This document shows, one piece after another, positions 34,001 to 43,764 of a stretch of DNA of 46,859 bases (the first letter of the stretch is position 1; each line of letters begins with the position of its first letter). A program made the position numbers and the translations under genes. The stretch lies in contig JANQJB010000128.1 in NCBI GenBank assembly GCA_028281865.1, forward strand, positions 1-46,859, read 5' to 3'. Under the pieces are notes generated by a model. That model did no database searches and had not been told where the DNA came from. It worked only from the letters and a program-made list of their open reading frames with translations. The DNA comes from Marinagarivorans sp. (lineage in GTDB: Bacteria > Pseudomonadota > Gammaproteobacteria > Pseudomonadales > Cellvibrionaceae).

Positions 34001-36072
34001 CGGACGGCGCAGCGATTGATGCATCTGAAATTAAATACCTTTGGAGCGCGCATAAAATTCTTGCCGACGTCAGCGAGAAAACTGTCCAACGCAGTACTTT
34101 TGGCAACAGCGCGACACAACGCCGCTATATATTTACCGGCGCAGATGAGGACGCCGACGGCATCGTGAAGGATAACGAAACATTTAATTTTGACAGTGCA
34201 TCATTTGACCCGAGCTCCAGCTATCCCAATCGTTTTCGTTTGCTCGGTTTAAATTCAGCAAACCAAGATGACTACGATGATATCGTCAACTATATTCGCG
34301 GCGAGGAAATTAGCGGCTTCCGTTCGCGAATGACAAATTTTGATAAAAGTGACGATGCAGCGGAGCCTTGGATTTTAGGTGATATTAGTAACTCGGAGCC
34401 CCTTATCGTCGGCGCTCCAAAAGCAGGATACGATATCGAATTTGGCGACAGGACTTATAAAGCGTATCGCCAGCAATATCAAAATCGTCGTCAAATGGTT
34501 TATGTAGGAGCAAACGATGGAATGCTGCACGCATTCAACGCGGGTATTTTTAATTCCAGTACATTTACCTATACTACAGGCTCGCAGGCATTGGGCAGCG
34601 AATTATGGGCCTACGTGCCATACAATTTATTGCCGCATTTGCAATGGTTAACATCGCAGGGATACCGACATACTCCTTATGTCGACGGAACTCTACAGGC
34701 ATTTGACGTAAATATCTTTACACCGAGCGCCACCCACAAGGAGGGTTGGGGCACGATACTGGTCGCTCAAATGCATTTTGGGGGCGGGCGCTATACCTTG
34801 GACCCCGATAGTGATGACGATGGCGATCCAAATGATGACATCAATTTGAGTTCAGGTATTTTAATTTTTGATATTACTGACCCTGAACAACCACCGACAC
34901 TTATCGCAGAAATCTCTGATGACGAACTAGGCTTCACAACAGCGGAAGTTGATATCGTTAAATTCAGAGCGCCCAACAGCTCTACTGGACGCTATAATTC
35001 TCCCAGTGTAAATCGCTGGTATCTGGCGATCGGTTCAGGCCCCAGAGGTGCTTCCGATGCAGCTAATCGCGCTGCACAAATTAATGCAACAAGCGACAGC
35101 CCTGCAAAACTATTTTTATTTAATTTACATTCAAAAACATTGGTCGCTTACGATCGTGGCTTAGCAAGCAGTTTTGTCGGCGGTGTTAATTCGGTTGACT
35201 GGGATAAGGACTTTTCCGACGACGCTTTATATTACGGTGTTGTTTCAGGAACACCTCTCGCACCAACTGGAGAATTGCGCCGCGAGGCTTTAAGTTTCGA
35301 TGGTATGACGCTATCAATGACATCAAGTAAACTACTCGATGTTAGCGATCAGGCATTTGCGACGAAACCGTTTACGCGTGTTGATTCCAATTTCAATTTC
35401 TGGGTTTTTGCCGGCACTGGACGTTTCTTTACTGACGCCGATATCCCATCCGAAACACAAAATAGCTACTACGCAATTAAAGAGGCGAAAACAGCCTCTG
35501 GAGCCCTATCAACTTCGACGCGCGCTAAAGCTAATTTAGTTGACGTGTCAGACTTACGTGCATACACCAACAATGTTATCGACGGCGGTGGAGTTGCAGG
35601 TGCAGCGGTTACCTTAAATACCGGTGAGGAGGTAAACAACACCTCTGATTTAAATGCGGCAATCCAAGCGAACTCAGGATGGTATATGGACTTCGACACG
35701 CTGGGTGAACGCGCTCATACTAAGACAAACTTGTATGCCACCAGCTTACTCTTTAGCGTATTTAAACCTTCAGCCGGCGGCGCTTGTGACGCCAACGGCG
35801 GCTCGACCAGATTGTTCCAGCGTGAATTCACAACGGGTGTTCCACCCAGTTACAGCGCAAACATCGACACCTCGGTGACCGTCACCGATAGCGACGGAAA
35901 CGAAGGCAAACTGATTCTGGATAGTCTCGCTCTCGGTGATGCTTTATTTAGTACACCGAGCAAAGATGGCCTAACAAAAAATAACAAAGGCGAATACAAA
36001 GATTTTGATCCGGGCGAAGTACCTGTTGAATCAGGCCGGCAATCTTGGCGCGAAATTCCGTACAATTGGTAA
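31090..36072 (+). CDS. pilY1: Pilus tip adhesin PilY1
   Basis: A 1660-residue secreted protein with a signal peptide and an N-terminal region (SPMVMLALSSDHQLFFKAY, DLNGDGTLDITYDND) typical of PilY1. The C-terminal third is the PilY1 beta-propeller with VYVGANDGMLHAFN and a calcium-loop-like DPDSDDDGDPND near residue 1238; other loops (DENGNGIPDL, DSNSNLQLDNND, DADGIVKDNE) have the same Asp/Asn pattern. A run of ten aspartates starts at residue 466. PilY1 regulates pilus extension and retraction through calcium and mediates adhesion. ATG 31090 with GGGGA upstream is chosen over a GTG at 31078. A pilE gene does not follow. Confidence 0.94.
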   Translation: MKALNLTYTKPTNSLITFIFLIFTSLNCWSQSNDDYTLSPPLSQVNGSSPMVMLALSSDHQLFFKAYSDYTDLNGDGTLDITYDNDIEYLGYFDHQLCYVYDDTDKVFTPSSQQSNDNYCNAGVSNQWSGNFLNWASMTRMDAVRRILYGGKRSTDTSSQTILERAYIPNDSHSFAKYYNESDLGKLTPYGNFYNSGNGKANGLTLCNTTVEAGSGKVYSQNSSSPPLLRAIRGNYGFWASSERFQCLYQSELNVFNKDGIGKNRLDNDEIDDMYSGWRDTFTDSPADNKKAKDYIVRVEVCKSGFYTSEDCKQYPNGNYKPIGLLQKFGDDDTIEFGMISGSYQANKSGGMLRKNISSFKDEVNTLSDGTFKAMPSTGGIVGTLDEIRIANYVYNMTNNSNRSGTYFDDDCNWQLSSFKDGECTNWGNPFAEILQEAYHYLGGKEPHDDFGGVQDAGGNHGQGGDDDDDDDDDDENDKPSRTFQKITNETNEFPSLLSQAWNSSLDDSKHCAKLNVIGFNSSITSYDGDQISISGIGAPHDAAHYTDIIGNHENINGNDFFVGGTGSSGDDNLCTAKTVNNLSSVRGTCPNAPRVEGTYLSAGISYYANQNDINDNVINDQTVTTYGVALAPALPQLTIPVPTKNKTIRLLPACRNTDIQGNCALVDFKVLQPHTQKSGSSDTYVATFYVSWEDSEQGGDFDQDMHGILKYEINPTRITVRTQVISASTGNEMGFGFVIGGANKVEKVNGNNPNANRKSADGFHAVSGINGFNKDECNKCQVSDNEKWKRFSIGSSDETFLESPLFYAAKWGGFTDENGNGIPDLTSEWDSKINATGADGQDGIPDNYHSVVNPRQLKQQFDNVLNEIAKSSGLGSVAAVTKNASNDVGIILENTYYPSYPVGDNPDVSWVGALNAAFIDAKNNIREDSNSNLQLDNNDRIVDVYFDSATNTLKAQRYLFDATTGTRGSTDGAAIDASEIKYLWSAHKILADVSEKTVQRSTFGNSATQRRYIFTGADEDADGIVKDNETFNFDSASFDPSSSYPNRFRLLGLNSANQDDYDDIVNYIRGEEISGFRSRMTNFDKSDDAAEPWILGDISNSEPLIVGAPKAGYDIEFGDRTYKAYRQQYQNRRQMVYVGANDGMLHAFNAGIFNSSTFTYTTGSQALGSELWAYVPYNLLPHLQWLTSQGYRHTPYVDGTLQAFDVNIFTPSATHKEGWGTILVAQMHFGGGRYTLDPDSDDDGDPNDDINLSSGILIFDITDPEQPPTLIAEISDDELGFTTAEVDIVKFRAPNSSTGRYNSPSVNRWYLAIGSGPRGASDAANRAAQINATSDSPAKLFLFNLHSKTLVAYDRGLASSFVGGVNSVDWDKDFSDDALYYGVVSGTPLAPTGELRREALSFDGMTLSMTSSKLLDVSDQAFATKPFTRVDSNFNFWVFAGTGRFFTDADIPSETQNSYYAIKEAKTASGALSTSTRAKANLVDVSDLRAYTNNVIDGGGVAGAAVTLNTGEEVNNTSDLNAAIQANSGWYMDFDTLGERAHTKTNLYATSLLFSVFKPSAGGACDANGGSTRLFQREFTTGVPPSYSANIDTSVTVTDSDGNEGKLILDSLALGDALFSTPSKDGLTKNNKGEYKDFDPGEVPVESGRQSWREIPYNW
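32485..32514 (+). repeat. (GAY)10 trinucleotide tract in pilY1
   Basis: Ten consecutive Asp codons (mixed GAT/GAC) flanked by Gly/Gln-rich and Glu/Asn codons. Slippage would change length in frame, so the tract may vary between strains without breaking the protein. Confidence 0.85.
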
Positions 36073-36080
36073 CGAGTCCA

Positions 36081-36111
36081 GCAATCAAATAGATGCAATT
36101 TATTTGATTGC
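36081..36111 (+). terminator. Hairpin after pilY1
   Basis: An 11-base inverted repeat GCAATCAAATA/TATTTGATTGC around a 9-base loop, starting 9 bases after the pilY1 stop and followed by AAACTCTTATTTATTT. It likely ends the pilus operon; dapB converges from the other side. Confidence 0.55.
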
Positions 36112-36194
36112 AAACTCTTATTTATTTCACTCGCCAATTAACTTCGATAAAAGGCGTAGCGACAGCGTTAATTCAGAACCTGAAAAAAATCCTA

Positions 36195-37046
<852 letters not shown>

Positions 37047-37095
37047 TTAGCAACCACCCCAAGATGAGGGTTCAGTGATAGTTAAAAGAACAAAA

Positions 37096-37111
37096 GATAT
37101 TCGCGAATATC
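37096..37111 (-). terminator. Palindrome with T-rich tail after dnaJ
   Basis: A perfect 16-base palindrome (GATATT-CGCG-AATATC), 27 bases after the dnaJ stop. On the minus strand it is followed by TTTTGTTCTTTTAAC, giving a weak intrinsic-terminator shape between dnaJ and dapB. Confidence 0.45.
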
Positions 37112-37137
37112 AAAAAAAACTGGGTCAGCGGGAGCCC

Positions 37138-38256
37138 TTATAACTTCATATCACCAAAAAAGTTTTTCATTCCCTCGAACCAACTACTTTGCTTCGGCGA
37201 GTGTTTTTTATGCTCAGTAATATCGCGCAATTGCTCCAATAATTCTTTTTGTTTGGTATCTAAATTGACCGGTGTTTCGACAACAACACGACACAACAAG
37301 TCCCCGGGCGAACCGCCGCGAGCGGGCGTGACACCTTTACCTCGCAAGCGGAATAATTTACCTGTTTGTGTTTCCGTCGGCACCTTTAATTTAACCCGGC
37401 CATCAAGCGTCGGCACTTCAAGTTCGCCGCCCAAGCAAGCTTCAAAAATACTGATAGGCACTTCACAGTAAAGGTTTTTTCCATCGCGTTGGAAAAATTC
37501 ATGCTCTTTAACTGATACCTGGACATAGAGGTCTCCAGACGGACCGCCATCAGTGCCACCCTCACCTTCTCCGGCCAAGCGAATGCGGTCACCGGTATCA
37601 ACACCGGGCGGCACTTTCACGCTTAAGGTTTTGGTCTCTTCTATTCGTCCTTGTCCTCCACACTGGCGACAAGGGTCAGAAATTATTTTACCCGTACCAC
37701 GACAGGTAGGGCACGTTTGCTGCACAGAGAAAAAACCCTGCTGCATGCGCACCTGACCATGGCCGCCACACGTTTGGCAAGTCGTTGGCGATGTTCCAGG
37801 CTTTGCACCGCTGCCATCACAAGTCGTGCAAGTGACCAGGGTCGGCACTTTTATTTTTACCGTTGTGCCCCTAACAGCTTCCTCAAGTGTTAGCTCAAGC
37901 GTATAGCGTAAATCAGAGCCACGTGAGGGGCCGCCTCGGCCTCCCCCACCACCAAAAATATCGCCAAATACATCGCCAAAGATATCGCTAAAGCTGCCAA
38001 AACCACCGGCGCCTCCGGCCCCTGTTTGACCCTCAACACCCGCGTGACCAAATTGATCGTAGGCAGCGCGCTTTTGACTGTCCGACAGCACTTCGTAAGC
38101 TTCACTGGCTTCCTTAAACTTTTCCTCCGCTTCCTTATTGTCCGGGTTGCGATCAGGGTGAAACTTCATCGCGACACGACGATAAGCTTTTTTTAGCTCT
38201 TGCTCGCTCGCTTCTCGATTAACGCCCAAAATCTCATAGTAATCGCGTTTAGACAT
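37138..38256 (-). CDS. dnaJ: Chaperone protein DnaJ
   Basis: A 372-residue Hsp40 co-chaperone that stimulates DnaK ATPase and delivers unfolded clients. The J domain (1-70) has the HPD motif in [12 protein letters not shown] Gly/Phe-rich linker ([28 protein letters not shown] split by acidic residues) follows, then four CxxCxGxG zinc repeats ([32 protein letters not shown]) and the two C-terminal client-binding folds. It lies 105 bases downstream of dnaK in the heat-shock operon. Confidence 0.98.
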   Translation of the reverse strand: MSKRDYYEILGVNREASEQELKKAYRRVAMKFHPDRNPDNKEAEEKFKEASEAYEVLSDSQKRAAYDQFGHAGVEGQTGAGGAGGFGSFSDIFGDVFGDIFGGGGGRGGPSRGSDLRYTLELTLEEAVRGTTVKIKVPTLVTCTTCDGSGAKPGTSPTTCQTCGGHGQVRMQQGFFSVQQTCPTCRGTGKIISDPCRQCGGQGRIEETKTLSVKVPPGVDTGDRIRLAGEGEGGTDGGPSGDLYVQVSVKEHEFFQRDGKNLYCEVPISIFEACLGGELEVPTLDGRVKLKVPTETQTGKLFRLRGKGVTPARGGSPGDLLCRVVVETPVNLDTKQKELLEQLRDITEHKKHSPKQSSWFEGMKNFFGDMKL

Positions 38257-38288
38257 GCTGTAATTTTCCGCCTAGTGAAAACAACGAA

Positions 38289-38307
38289 GCAGAGCGCATG
38301 GCTCTGC
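38289..38307 (-). terminator. Hairpin between dnaK and dnaJ
   Basis: A stem GCAGAGC/GCTCTGC with a 5-base loop; on the minus strand it is followed by TTCGTTGTTTTC. It may attenuate transcription so that DnaK exceeds DnaJ. Confidence 0.45.
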
Positions 38308-38361
38308 CCGAAATGGGGGGTTAAAAAGAGCCGAAAACCCGGCCCAAACGATAATTAAAAC

Positions 38362-40296
38362 TTATTTATCGTCTTTAACTTCTTCAAACTCTGCATCGAC
38401 AACACCTTCTTCAGCCGCGCCCTCTCCCGCGTCTGCCGAAGCGCCGTCGGCACCACCTTCCGCCTGCTGAGCTTTTTCCGCCTCAGCATACATTTTCTGT
38501 GCTAGTGAGCCTGACGCTTCAGTGATTTTTTGAGTCGCCGCATCAATCTTGTCTTTGTCATTAGATTCGAGCGCTTCCTCGGCTTCCTTAACAGCTGCTT
38601 CAATCGCAGATTTTTCTTCTGGTGTCGCTTTATCGCCTGCTTCTTCGAGCGTTTTCTTCGTTGCATTGATTAAACCTTCAAGCGTATTGCGCGCGGTTAC
38701 CAATTCTTCGAATTTGCGATCGGCCTCCGCATTAGCTTCGGCATCGGCCACCATTTTTTCGATTTCATCATCGCTTAAACCCGATGATGCCTTAATGACA
38801 ATCGACTGCTCTTTACCCGTCGCCTTATCTTTCGCCGACACATTTAAAATACCGTTGGCATCAATATCGAAGGTCACCTCGATTTGCGGCACGCCACGCG
38901 GCGCAGGAGGAATATCAGATAAATCGAAACGGCCGAGCGATTTGTTGTGCGTCGCTTGTTTACGCTCACCCTGAACGACATGAATTGTCACCGCAGTTTG
39001 GTTATCTTCCGCGGTTGAGAATGTCTGCGATTTCTTCGTTGGGATAGTGGTATTTTTATCAATTAAAGGTGTTGCTACACCACCCATCGTTTCGATACCA
39101 AGCGTCAACGGAGTAACGTCGAGTAGCAATACATCTTTAACATCGCCGGCAAGAACGGCACCTTGAATCGCAGCGCCCATCGCCACAGCTTCATCTGGAT
39201 TAACATCTTTGCGCGGCTCCTTATTAAAGAAATCGGCAACTTTTTGCTGTACCAAAGGCATGCGTGTTTGCCCACCGACAAGAATAACGTCATTGACTTC
39301 ACTTGCACTCAAGCCCGCATCTTCAAGCGCAATTTTCATCGGTTCAAGCGAACGCATAACCAACTCTTCAACCAATGACTCTAACTTCGCGCGCGTCAAT
39401 TTAACAACTAAGTGTTTAGGTCCGGTTGCATCGGCAGTAATATAAGGCAAATTCACTTCCGTTTGCTGGCTGGAAGACAATTCAATCTTTGCTTTTTCTG
39501 CCGCTTCTTTTAAGCGCTGCAACGCGAGCGGGTCATTGTGCAGATCGATACCACTAGAAGATTTAAAATCATCCGCCAAATATTCGATTAAACGTAAATC
39601 GAAGTCCTCACCACCGAGAAACGTGTCCCCGTTAGTCGAAAGTACTTCGAATTGTTTTTCACCGTCGACATCAGCAATTTCAATAATTGAAATATCGAAA
39701 GTACCGCCACCCAAGTCATATACAGCAATGGTTTTATCACCACCGCTTTTATCCATGCCGTAAGCGAGAGCAGCCGCAGTCGGCTCATTGATAATACGCT
39801 TAACATCAAGACCGGCAATTTTACCCGCGTCTTTTGTTGCCTGGCGCTGTGAGTCATTGAAATAAGCGGGAACAGTAATGACCGCTTCAGTAATGGTTTC
39901 ACCGAGATAATCTTCGGCGGTTTTTTTCATTTTTTTCAAAACTTCGGCCGATATTTGCGGTGGTGCTTTCTTGTCGCCACTGGCTTCTACCCAAGCATCA
40001 CCATTGTCTGCCGCGACAATTTTGTATGGCACCATCGAGATGTCTTTCTGCACGACGTCATCTTGGAACTTACGGCCAATCAAGCGTTTTACGGCAAACA
40101 GGGTATTGTGCGGGTTAGTAACGGCCTGGCGCTTGGCACTTTGACCCACGAGGATTTCGCTGTCATCGGTAAACGCTACAATTGACGGCGTAGTCCGATC
40201 ACCCTCGGAGTTTTCGATAACTTTAGACTTATCGCCCTCAAGTACAGAGACACAAGAGTTAGTCGTGCCCAAGTCGATACCAATTATTTTACCCAT
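38362..40296 (-). CDS. dnaK: Chaperone protein DnaK (Hsp70)
   Basis: A 644-residue Hsp70. The ATPase domain starts [13 protein letters not shown] (residues 5-17) and contains [16 protein letters not shown] and [10 protein letters not shown]; the interdomain linker [14 protein letters not shown], the substrate-binding beta domain and an acidic C-terminus ([16 protein letters not shown]) complete the family pattern. TAGGAG lies about 8 bases before the ATG. It is flanked by grpE (upstream) and dnaJ (downstream), its exchange factor and co-chaperone. Confidence 0.99.
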   Translation of the reverse strand: MGKIIGIDLGTTNSCVSVLEGDKSKVIENSEGDRTTPSIVAFTDDSEILVGQSAKRQAVTNPHNTLFAVKRLIGRKFQDDVVQKDISMVPYKIVAADNGDAWVEASGDKKAPPQISAEVLKKMKKTAEDYLGETITEAVITVPAYFNDSQRQATKDAGKIAGLDVKRIINEPTAAALAYGMDKSGGDKTIAVYDLGGGTFDISIIEIADVDGEKQFEVLSTNGDTFLGGEDFDLRLIEYLADDFKSSSGIDLHNDPLALQRLKEAAEKAKIELSSSQQTEVNLPYITADATGPKHLVVKLTRAKLESLVEELVMRSLEPMKIALEDAGLSASEVNDVILVGGQTRMPLVQQKVADFFNKEPRKDVNPDEAVAMGAAIQGAVLAGDVKDVLLLDVTPLTLGIETMGGVATPLIDKNTTIPTKKSQTFSTAEDNQTAVTIHVVQGERKQATHNKSLGRFDLSDIPPAPRGVPQIEVTFDIDANGILNVSAKDKATGKEQSIVIKASSGLSDDEIEKMVADAEANAEADRKFEELVTARNTLEGLINATKKTLEEAGDKATPEEKSAIEAAVKEAEEALESNDKDKIDAATQKITEASGSLAQKMYAEAEKAQQAEGGADGASADAGEGAAEEGVVDAEFEEVKDDK

Positions 40297-40593
40297 TTTA
40301 ATCTCCTAAATTTTAGGCTGATACTTTTAGCTATTTACCTAGCTTAGCCATTTACTTAGCTTAACCATTTACTTAGCCATTCCACTTCTAAACTTAAGCT
40401 GAAATCACTAAGGCCTGACTTAATGTGTTAGTGAGTAGCGCTATTACTTCGCTACTGTCTATTGATTTATCTCTCAATATTGGCGCAATTTACTTAAATT
40501 CAACCCAGCTTAGAGCCTGAAATTGACCTAACTCTTTTAGCATCCAAGGCAGTCCCAAGGGTTTGGAGCCGCCTGAGTTCGCCGACGAGGAAA
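40297..40593. other. grpE-dnaK intergenic region with tandem repeats
   Basis: This 297-base gap holds tandem 17-base repeats (40329-40382) close to dnaK and an inverted repeat AGTAGCG/CGCTACT (40434-40440 with 40450-40456). I found no second sigma-32 promoter in it. Confidence 0.45.
40329..40382. repeat. 17-base imperfect tandem repeat upstream of dnaK
   Basis: AGCTTAGCCATTTACTT (40341-40357) and AGCTTAACCATTTACTT (40358-40374) differ by one base and are flanked by partial copies (AGCTATTTACCT before, AGCCATT after). The array begins about 30 bases upstream of the dnaK ATG. Confidence 0.8.
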
Positions 40594-41145
40594 CTAGCTT
40601 TTAGATACCACAACCATCGCTGGGCGGACCAGGCGCCCATGCAAGGTATAACCGCGCTGAAATACATTAATCACTGTATTGGGCTCGACCTCCGGTTGCT
40701 CAATCATCGACATAGCTTGATGCAGTTGTGGGTCGAACGGCTCTCCCTCAGGATAGATGGCTTCTACGTTGTGCCGGCCGAGCGCATCGATTAGCGTCTT
40801 TAATGTCAATTCGACTCCCTCTATCACAGCTTTTATATCGCCATCGGAGGTACCGGCAGATGTGATTGCGCGCTCTAAATTATCGGCAACCGGCAGCAGG
40901 TCACCGACGAATTTTTCCAAGCCAAACTTATGCGCTTTCTCAATATCCTGCTCAGCCCGCCGGCGGGAATTTTGCGCATCGGCGACAGCTCTCAGCGCTT
41001 GGTCTTTTGCCTGGGCCAACTCTTTGTTCAAACGTTCAATCTCAGCTTCCAATTCTGTATTGTTTTCTTGAACCGCATTCTCGCTCAGTTCCACTTGATC
41101 CTCAGCGATATCTTGGCTCTCAATCGAATCGTCTTCGTTTACCAT
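40594..41145 (-). CDS. grpE: Nucleotide exchange factor GrpE
   Basis: A 183-residue protein that releases ADP from DnaK. An acidic N-terminus and a long coiled coil ([38 protein letters not shown]) are followed by the GrpE head with [12 protein letters not shown] and the C-terminal signature [27 protein letters not shown] before the ATG supports the start. It leads the heat-shock operon behind a sigma-32-type promoter. Confidence 0.97.
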   Translation of the reverse strand: MVNEDDSIESQDIAEDQVELSENAVQENNTELEAEIERLNKELAQAKDQALRAVADAQNSRRRAEQDIEKAHKFGLEKFVGDLLPVADNLERAITSAGTSDGDIKAVIEGVELTLKTLIDALGRHNVEAIYPEGEPFDPQLHQAMSMIEQPEVEPNTVINVFQRGYTLHGRLVRPAMVVVSKS

Positions 41146-41187
41146 TTCTAGCTCCGGTATTCAGGGGTGCGTCCAAATATGCGACCA

Positions 41188-41215
41188 ATATGGGGTCGCC
41201 CCCAAGTCATTCAAG
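41188..41215 (-). promoter_or_regulatory. Sigma-32 heat-shock promoter of grpE
   Basis: On the minus strand CTTGAA (plus 41210-41215), a 14-base spacer, then CCCCATAT (plus 41188-41195), a near-perfect match to the sigma-32 consensus. It lies about 45 bases before the grpE ATG. A 6-base inverted repeat GCGACC/GGTCGC (41181-41186 and 41194-41199) overlaps the -10. Confidence 0.85.
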
Positions 41216-41304
41216 GTCCTGTTGCAGATTTAAGTCAGATAAATTTGTCGCTTGATCGATTCTAGATAACAACAGTTACACTTCACTGGAGTATCAGCGC
41301 GATC

Positions 41305-41324
41305 TACTGTATAAATACCCACAT
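41305..41324 (+). promoter_or_regulatory. LexA-like SOS box before recN
   Basis: One perfect half TACTGTATA is followed by a degenerate second half (CCAC instead of ACAG), 23 bases before the recN start codon. Its layout resembles the E. coli recN box, and recN is a classical SOS gene. Confidence 0.55.
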
Positions 41325-41346
41325 CTAACACCAGCGGGGGACGAAG

Positions 41347-43017
41347 GTGCTTCTCCATATTGGGATAAAAAATTTTGCTCTTGTAGAAGAATTAGCGCTA
41401 GACCTGCACGCCGGGTTGAGTACTCTTACCGGTGAAACAGGTTCCGGAAAATCTATTCTGCTTTCCGCCCTTGGGCTTGTTCTCGGTGATCGCGCTGATA
41501 GCGATAAAGTGCGCGCGGGCGCTGAAAAAACAGAAATCGCCGCCTGCTTCGACCTGCAACAGCTACCACATATTAGGCACTGGCTAATGGATGCCGAGCT
41601 GCTAAGCGAAGATGATGAGCCCGAATGCATTGTGCGCCGCAGTGTATCTAAAGAGGGTCGCTCGCGCGCAATGATCAACGGCAACCCCGTGACCCTTACA
41701 CAGCTGCGCGAATTGGGCGAAATGCTTATTTGCATTCACAGCCAACACGAACACCAAACCCTATTGCGCAGCGCCACCCATCGAGAATTGCTCGATTCAT
41801 TTGGTAAACATTCACAGCAACAGCAAGCGGTTAACCACTGTTTTAGAAGCTGGCAGGAATTACAGCGCGAACTGGACCAATTAAAACTTTCACGCGATGA
41901 ATTAAACGCACGCACCGAGCTTTTACGCTATCAGGTCGAAGAGCTGGAAACGCTGGATTTGCAGGCCGGAGAGCTCGAAGAGCTGGAAAGTTCACAGCTG
42001 CAATTACAACACGCTGAAACGCTGCAGCGCACTTTGGGCAATGTCTCTGAATTGTGTGGAGGAGAAAACGATAGCCTCACGGAGCGCCTAAACTCCGCAC
42101 GTACTATGATCGCCCAGCTTCCGCATAAAAGTGAAGGTGTGGTTGAAATCGAGAGTCTACTAGACAATGCGGCAATTTATATCCAAGAAGCGCACAGCGA
42201 GCTAGACCGCCAAGCCTCGACGATCGTAGTCGACGACGGGCAGCTTCACTTTATCGAAGAACGCCTCTCCTCCATTTATTCTGTGGCGCGTAAGCACCGG
42301 ATAAAACCCGAAGAACTACTTGAGCTGCAGCAGCGTATTGTCGAGGAATTTAAAGCCTTATCAGGCAACGACGAAGCGATAGCCGCGTTAGAAAAGCAAG
42401 TTGAGTCCGTACAAGCAGACTATTTAGAAGCAGCTCAAACCCTTTCCAATTTGCGCAAAAAAACGGCCAAAAAACTGATTAAAGCGGTTAACTCACAGCT
42501 AAAACTACTCGCAATGGAGCGCGCACAGTTTGAAGTTGCGATTAATACTGCTGAGCAACCCTCGTGCGACGGCATAGATCGAATTGAGTTTCTTATCAGC
42601 ACCGTTCCGGGCCAAGCGCCCAAAGCGCTGGCTAAAGTCGCCTCTGGTGGTGAGCTTTCGCGGGTGAGCCTCGCGATTCAAGTCGTGACGGCACAAAACC
42701 AGACACTGCCCACTATTGTCTTCGACGAGGTCGATGTAGGTGTTGGAGGTAAAACAGGGGATATAGTCGGGCAGCTTTTGCGCGAGCTTGGCAACTACAC
42801 ACAAGTATTATGCGTTACGCATCTTGCCCAGGTCGCGAGCAAGGCCAATAACCATATCCAAGTCGAAAAAGCATTTAGCAAAAGCGGCGCTGACACGAGC
42901 TTACGCTATTTATCAGGCGAAGAGAAAATCAGGGAAATTGCACGCATGATGGGTGGAGCTTCAGACTCCAAGCAATCACTTGCGCACGCAAAACAAATGC
43001 TTGAAGCGGCGGGCTAA
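41347..43017 (+). CDS. recN: DNA repair protein RecN
   Basis: A 556-residue SMC-like ATPase involved in double-strand break repair. Walker A is LTGETGSGKSI (about 28-37), a long coiled-coil middle (about 160-360) follows, and the C-terminal ATPase half contains KVASGGELSRVSLAIQ (signature) and IVFDEVDVGVGGKTGD (Walker B and D-loop). The start is GTG at 41347, preceded by a GGGGGA ribosome-binding site; this gives the usual N-terminus MLLHIGIKNFALVEEL. A LexA-like site precedes it. It is divergent from grpE. Confidence 0.97.
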   Translation: MLLHIGIKNFALVEELALDLHAGLSTLTGETGSGKSILLSALGLVLGDRADSDKVRAGAEKTEIAACFDLQQLPHIRHWLMDAELLSEDDEPECIVRRSVSKEGRSRAMINGNPVTLTQLRELGEMLICIHSQHEHQTLLRSATHRELLDSFGKHSQQQQAVNHCFRSWQELQRELDQLKLSRDELNARTELLRYQVEELETLDLQAGELEELESSQLQLQHAETLQRTLGNVSELCGGENDSLTERLNSARTMIAQLPHKSEGVVEIESLLDNAAIYIQEAHSELDRQASTIVVDDGQLHFIEERLSSIYSVARKHRIKPEELLELQQRIVEEFKALSGNDEAIAALEKQVESVQADYLEAAQTLSNLRKKTAKKLIKAVNSQLKLLAMERAQFEVAINTAEQPSCDGIDRIEFLISTVPGQAPKALAKVASGGELSRVSLAIQVVTAQNQTLPTIVFDEVDVGVGGKTGDIVGQLLRELGNYTQVLCVTHLAQVASKANNHIQVEKAFSKSGADTSLRYLSGEEKIREIARMMGGASDSKQSLAHAKQMLEAAG

Positions 43018-43058
43018 ATATGGCGAAAGTTGCTTAGGTTTACACAGAACTTATTAAG

Positions 43059-43100
43059 CTTATCGCAGAGCTTCTTGGACTTATCGCGGAGCTTCTTAAG
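43059..43100. repeat. Two 21-base direct repeats between recN and fur
   Basis: CTTATCGCAGAGCTTCTTGGA (43059-43079) is followed directly by a copy with three changes (43080-43100); weaker related units flank them (43025-43058 and 43101-43138). They fill the convergent recN-fur gap. Confidence 0.75.
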
Positions 43101-43131
43101 TTTCGGACGAGCTCGTATATCTATCGCAAAA

Positions 43132-43536
43132 CTATTTGGGTTTACCGTACAAAACCAGGCTGTGCCCCATTAATTCATAGCCCAGCTCTTCGGCAATTTC
43201 CTCTTGCAGCGCTTCGATTTTATCGTTGTGAAACTCGATCACCTTGCCGGTTTCTGTGCAGACCATATGATCGTGATGTTCACCACTATCGAGTTCAAAG
43301 ACAGAATGACCACCATCAAAATTGTGCCGTTCGACCAGGCCGGCCTGCTCAAATTGCGTAAGCACGCGATAAACTGTCGCCAAGCCAACATCTTCTCCTG
43401 CATCAAGCAAGGCCTTGTAGACATCTTCAGCACTCATATGGCGCAACTCGGAATTTTCTAGGATTTGCAGGATTTTGACGCGCGGGAGGGTGACCTTCAA
43501 ACCTGCTTTGCGCAAGTCTTGATTCTGTGAGTTCAT
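43132..43536 (-). CDS. fur: Ferric uptake regulator
   Basis: A 134-residue iron-dependent repressor. The winged-helix N-terminus contains LRKAGLKVTLPRVKILQILE and the recognition helix GLATVYRVLTQFEQAGLV; the metal part has HHDHMVCTETGKVIEF and ends YELMGHSLVLYGKP. The zinc-ligand pair is CxxT (C-T-E-T), not CxxC, as in pseudomonad Fur proteins with one cysteine. It is divergent from bamE, the conserved fur-omlA arrangement. No Fur box was recognised beside it. Confidence 0.97.
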   Translation of the reverse strand: MNSQNQDLRKAGLKVTLPRVKILQILENSELRHMSAEDVYKALLDAGEDVGLATVYRVLTQFEQAGLVERHNFDGGHSVFELDSGEHHDHMVCTETGKVIEFHNDKIEALQEEIAEELGYELMGHSLVLYGKPK

Positions 43537-43704
43537 TGGTGCCTGTCGCCCCCCAGTAGCTGATTCATGCTCGGTTAACCTAGGGAGGCATTCTAGCGCT
43601 GTTAACGCGAATACTCTACCCCGGCACTCGGATTAAGGCTCTGGCAATAACGGAACCTCAAATACCTCAACCCCGTCCTAACGCGGTAAAACCAACTGTA
43701 ACAT

Positions 43705-43732
43705 TTGCTGTCCCACGGAGATCGGGTATCAT
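43705..43732 (+). promoter_or_regulatory. Putative sigma-70 promoter of bamE
   Basis: TTGCTG at 43705-43710, 16 bases, TATCAT at 43727-43732, about 32 bases before the bamE ATG. A moderate match, placed correctly in the divergent fur-bamE region. Confidence 0.4.
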
Positions 43733-43764
43733 CGCGCCCTTACATAAAATAGGATCATTATTGT

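Noticed and set aside
38549-38974. 141-codon frame antisense to dnaK
   Set aside because: Ser/Ala-rich translation typical of the shadow of a highly expressed gene; no ribosome-binding site or homology.
40329-40382. CRISPR array
   Set aside because: Units are directly adjacent without spacers and no cas gene is in the window.
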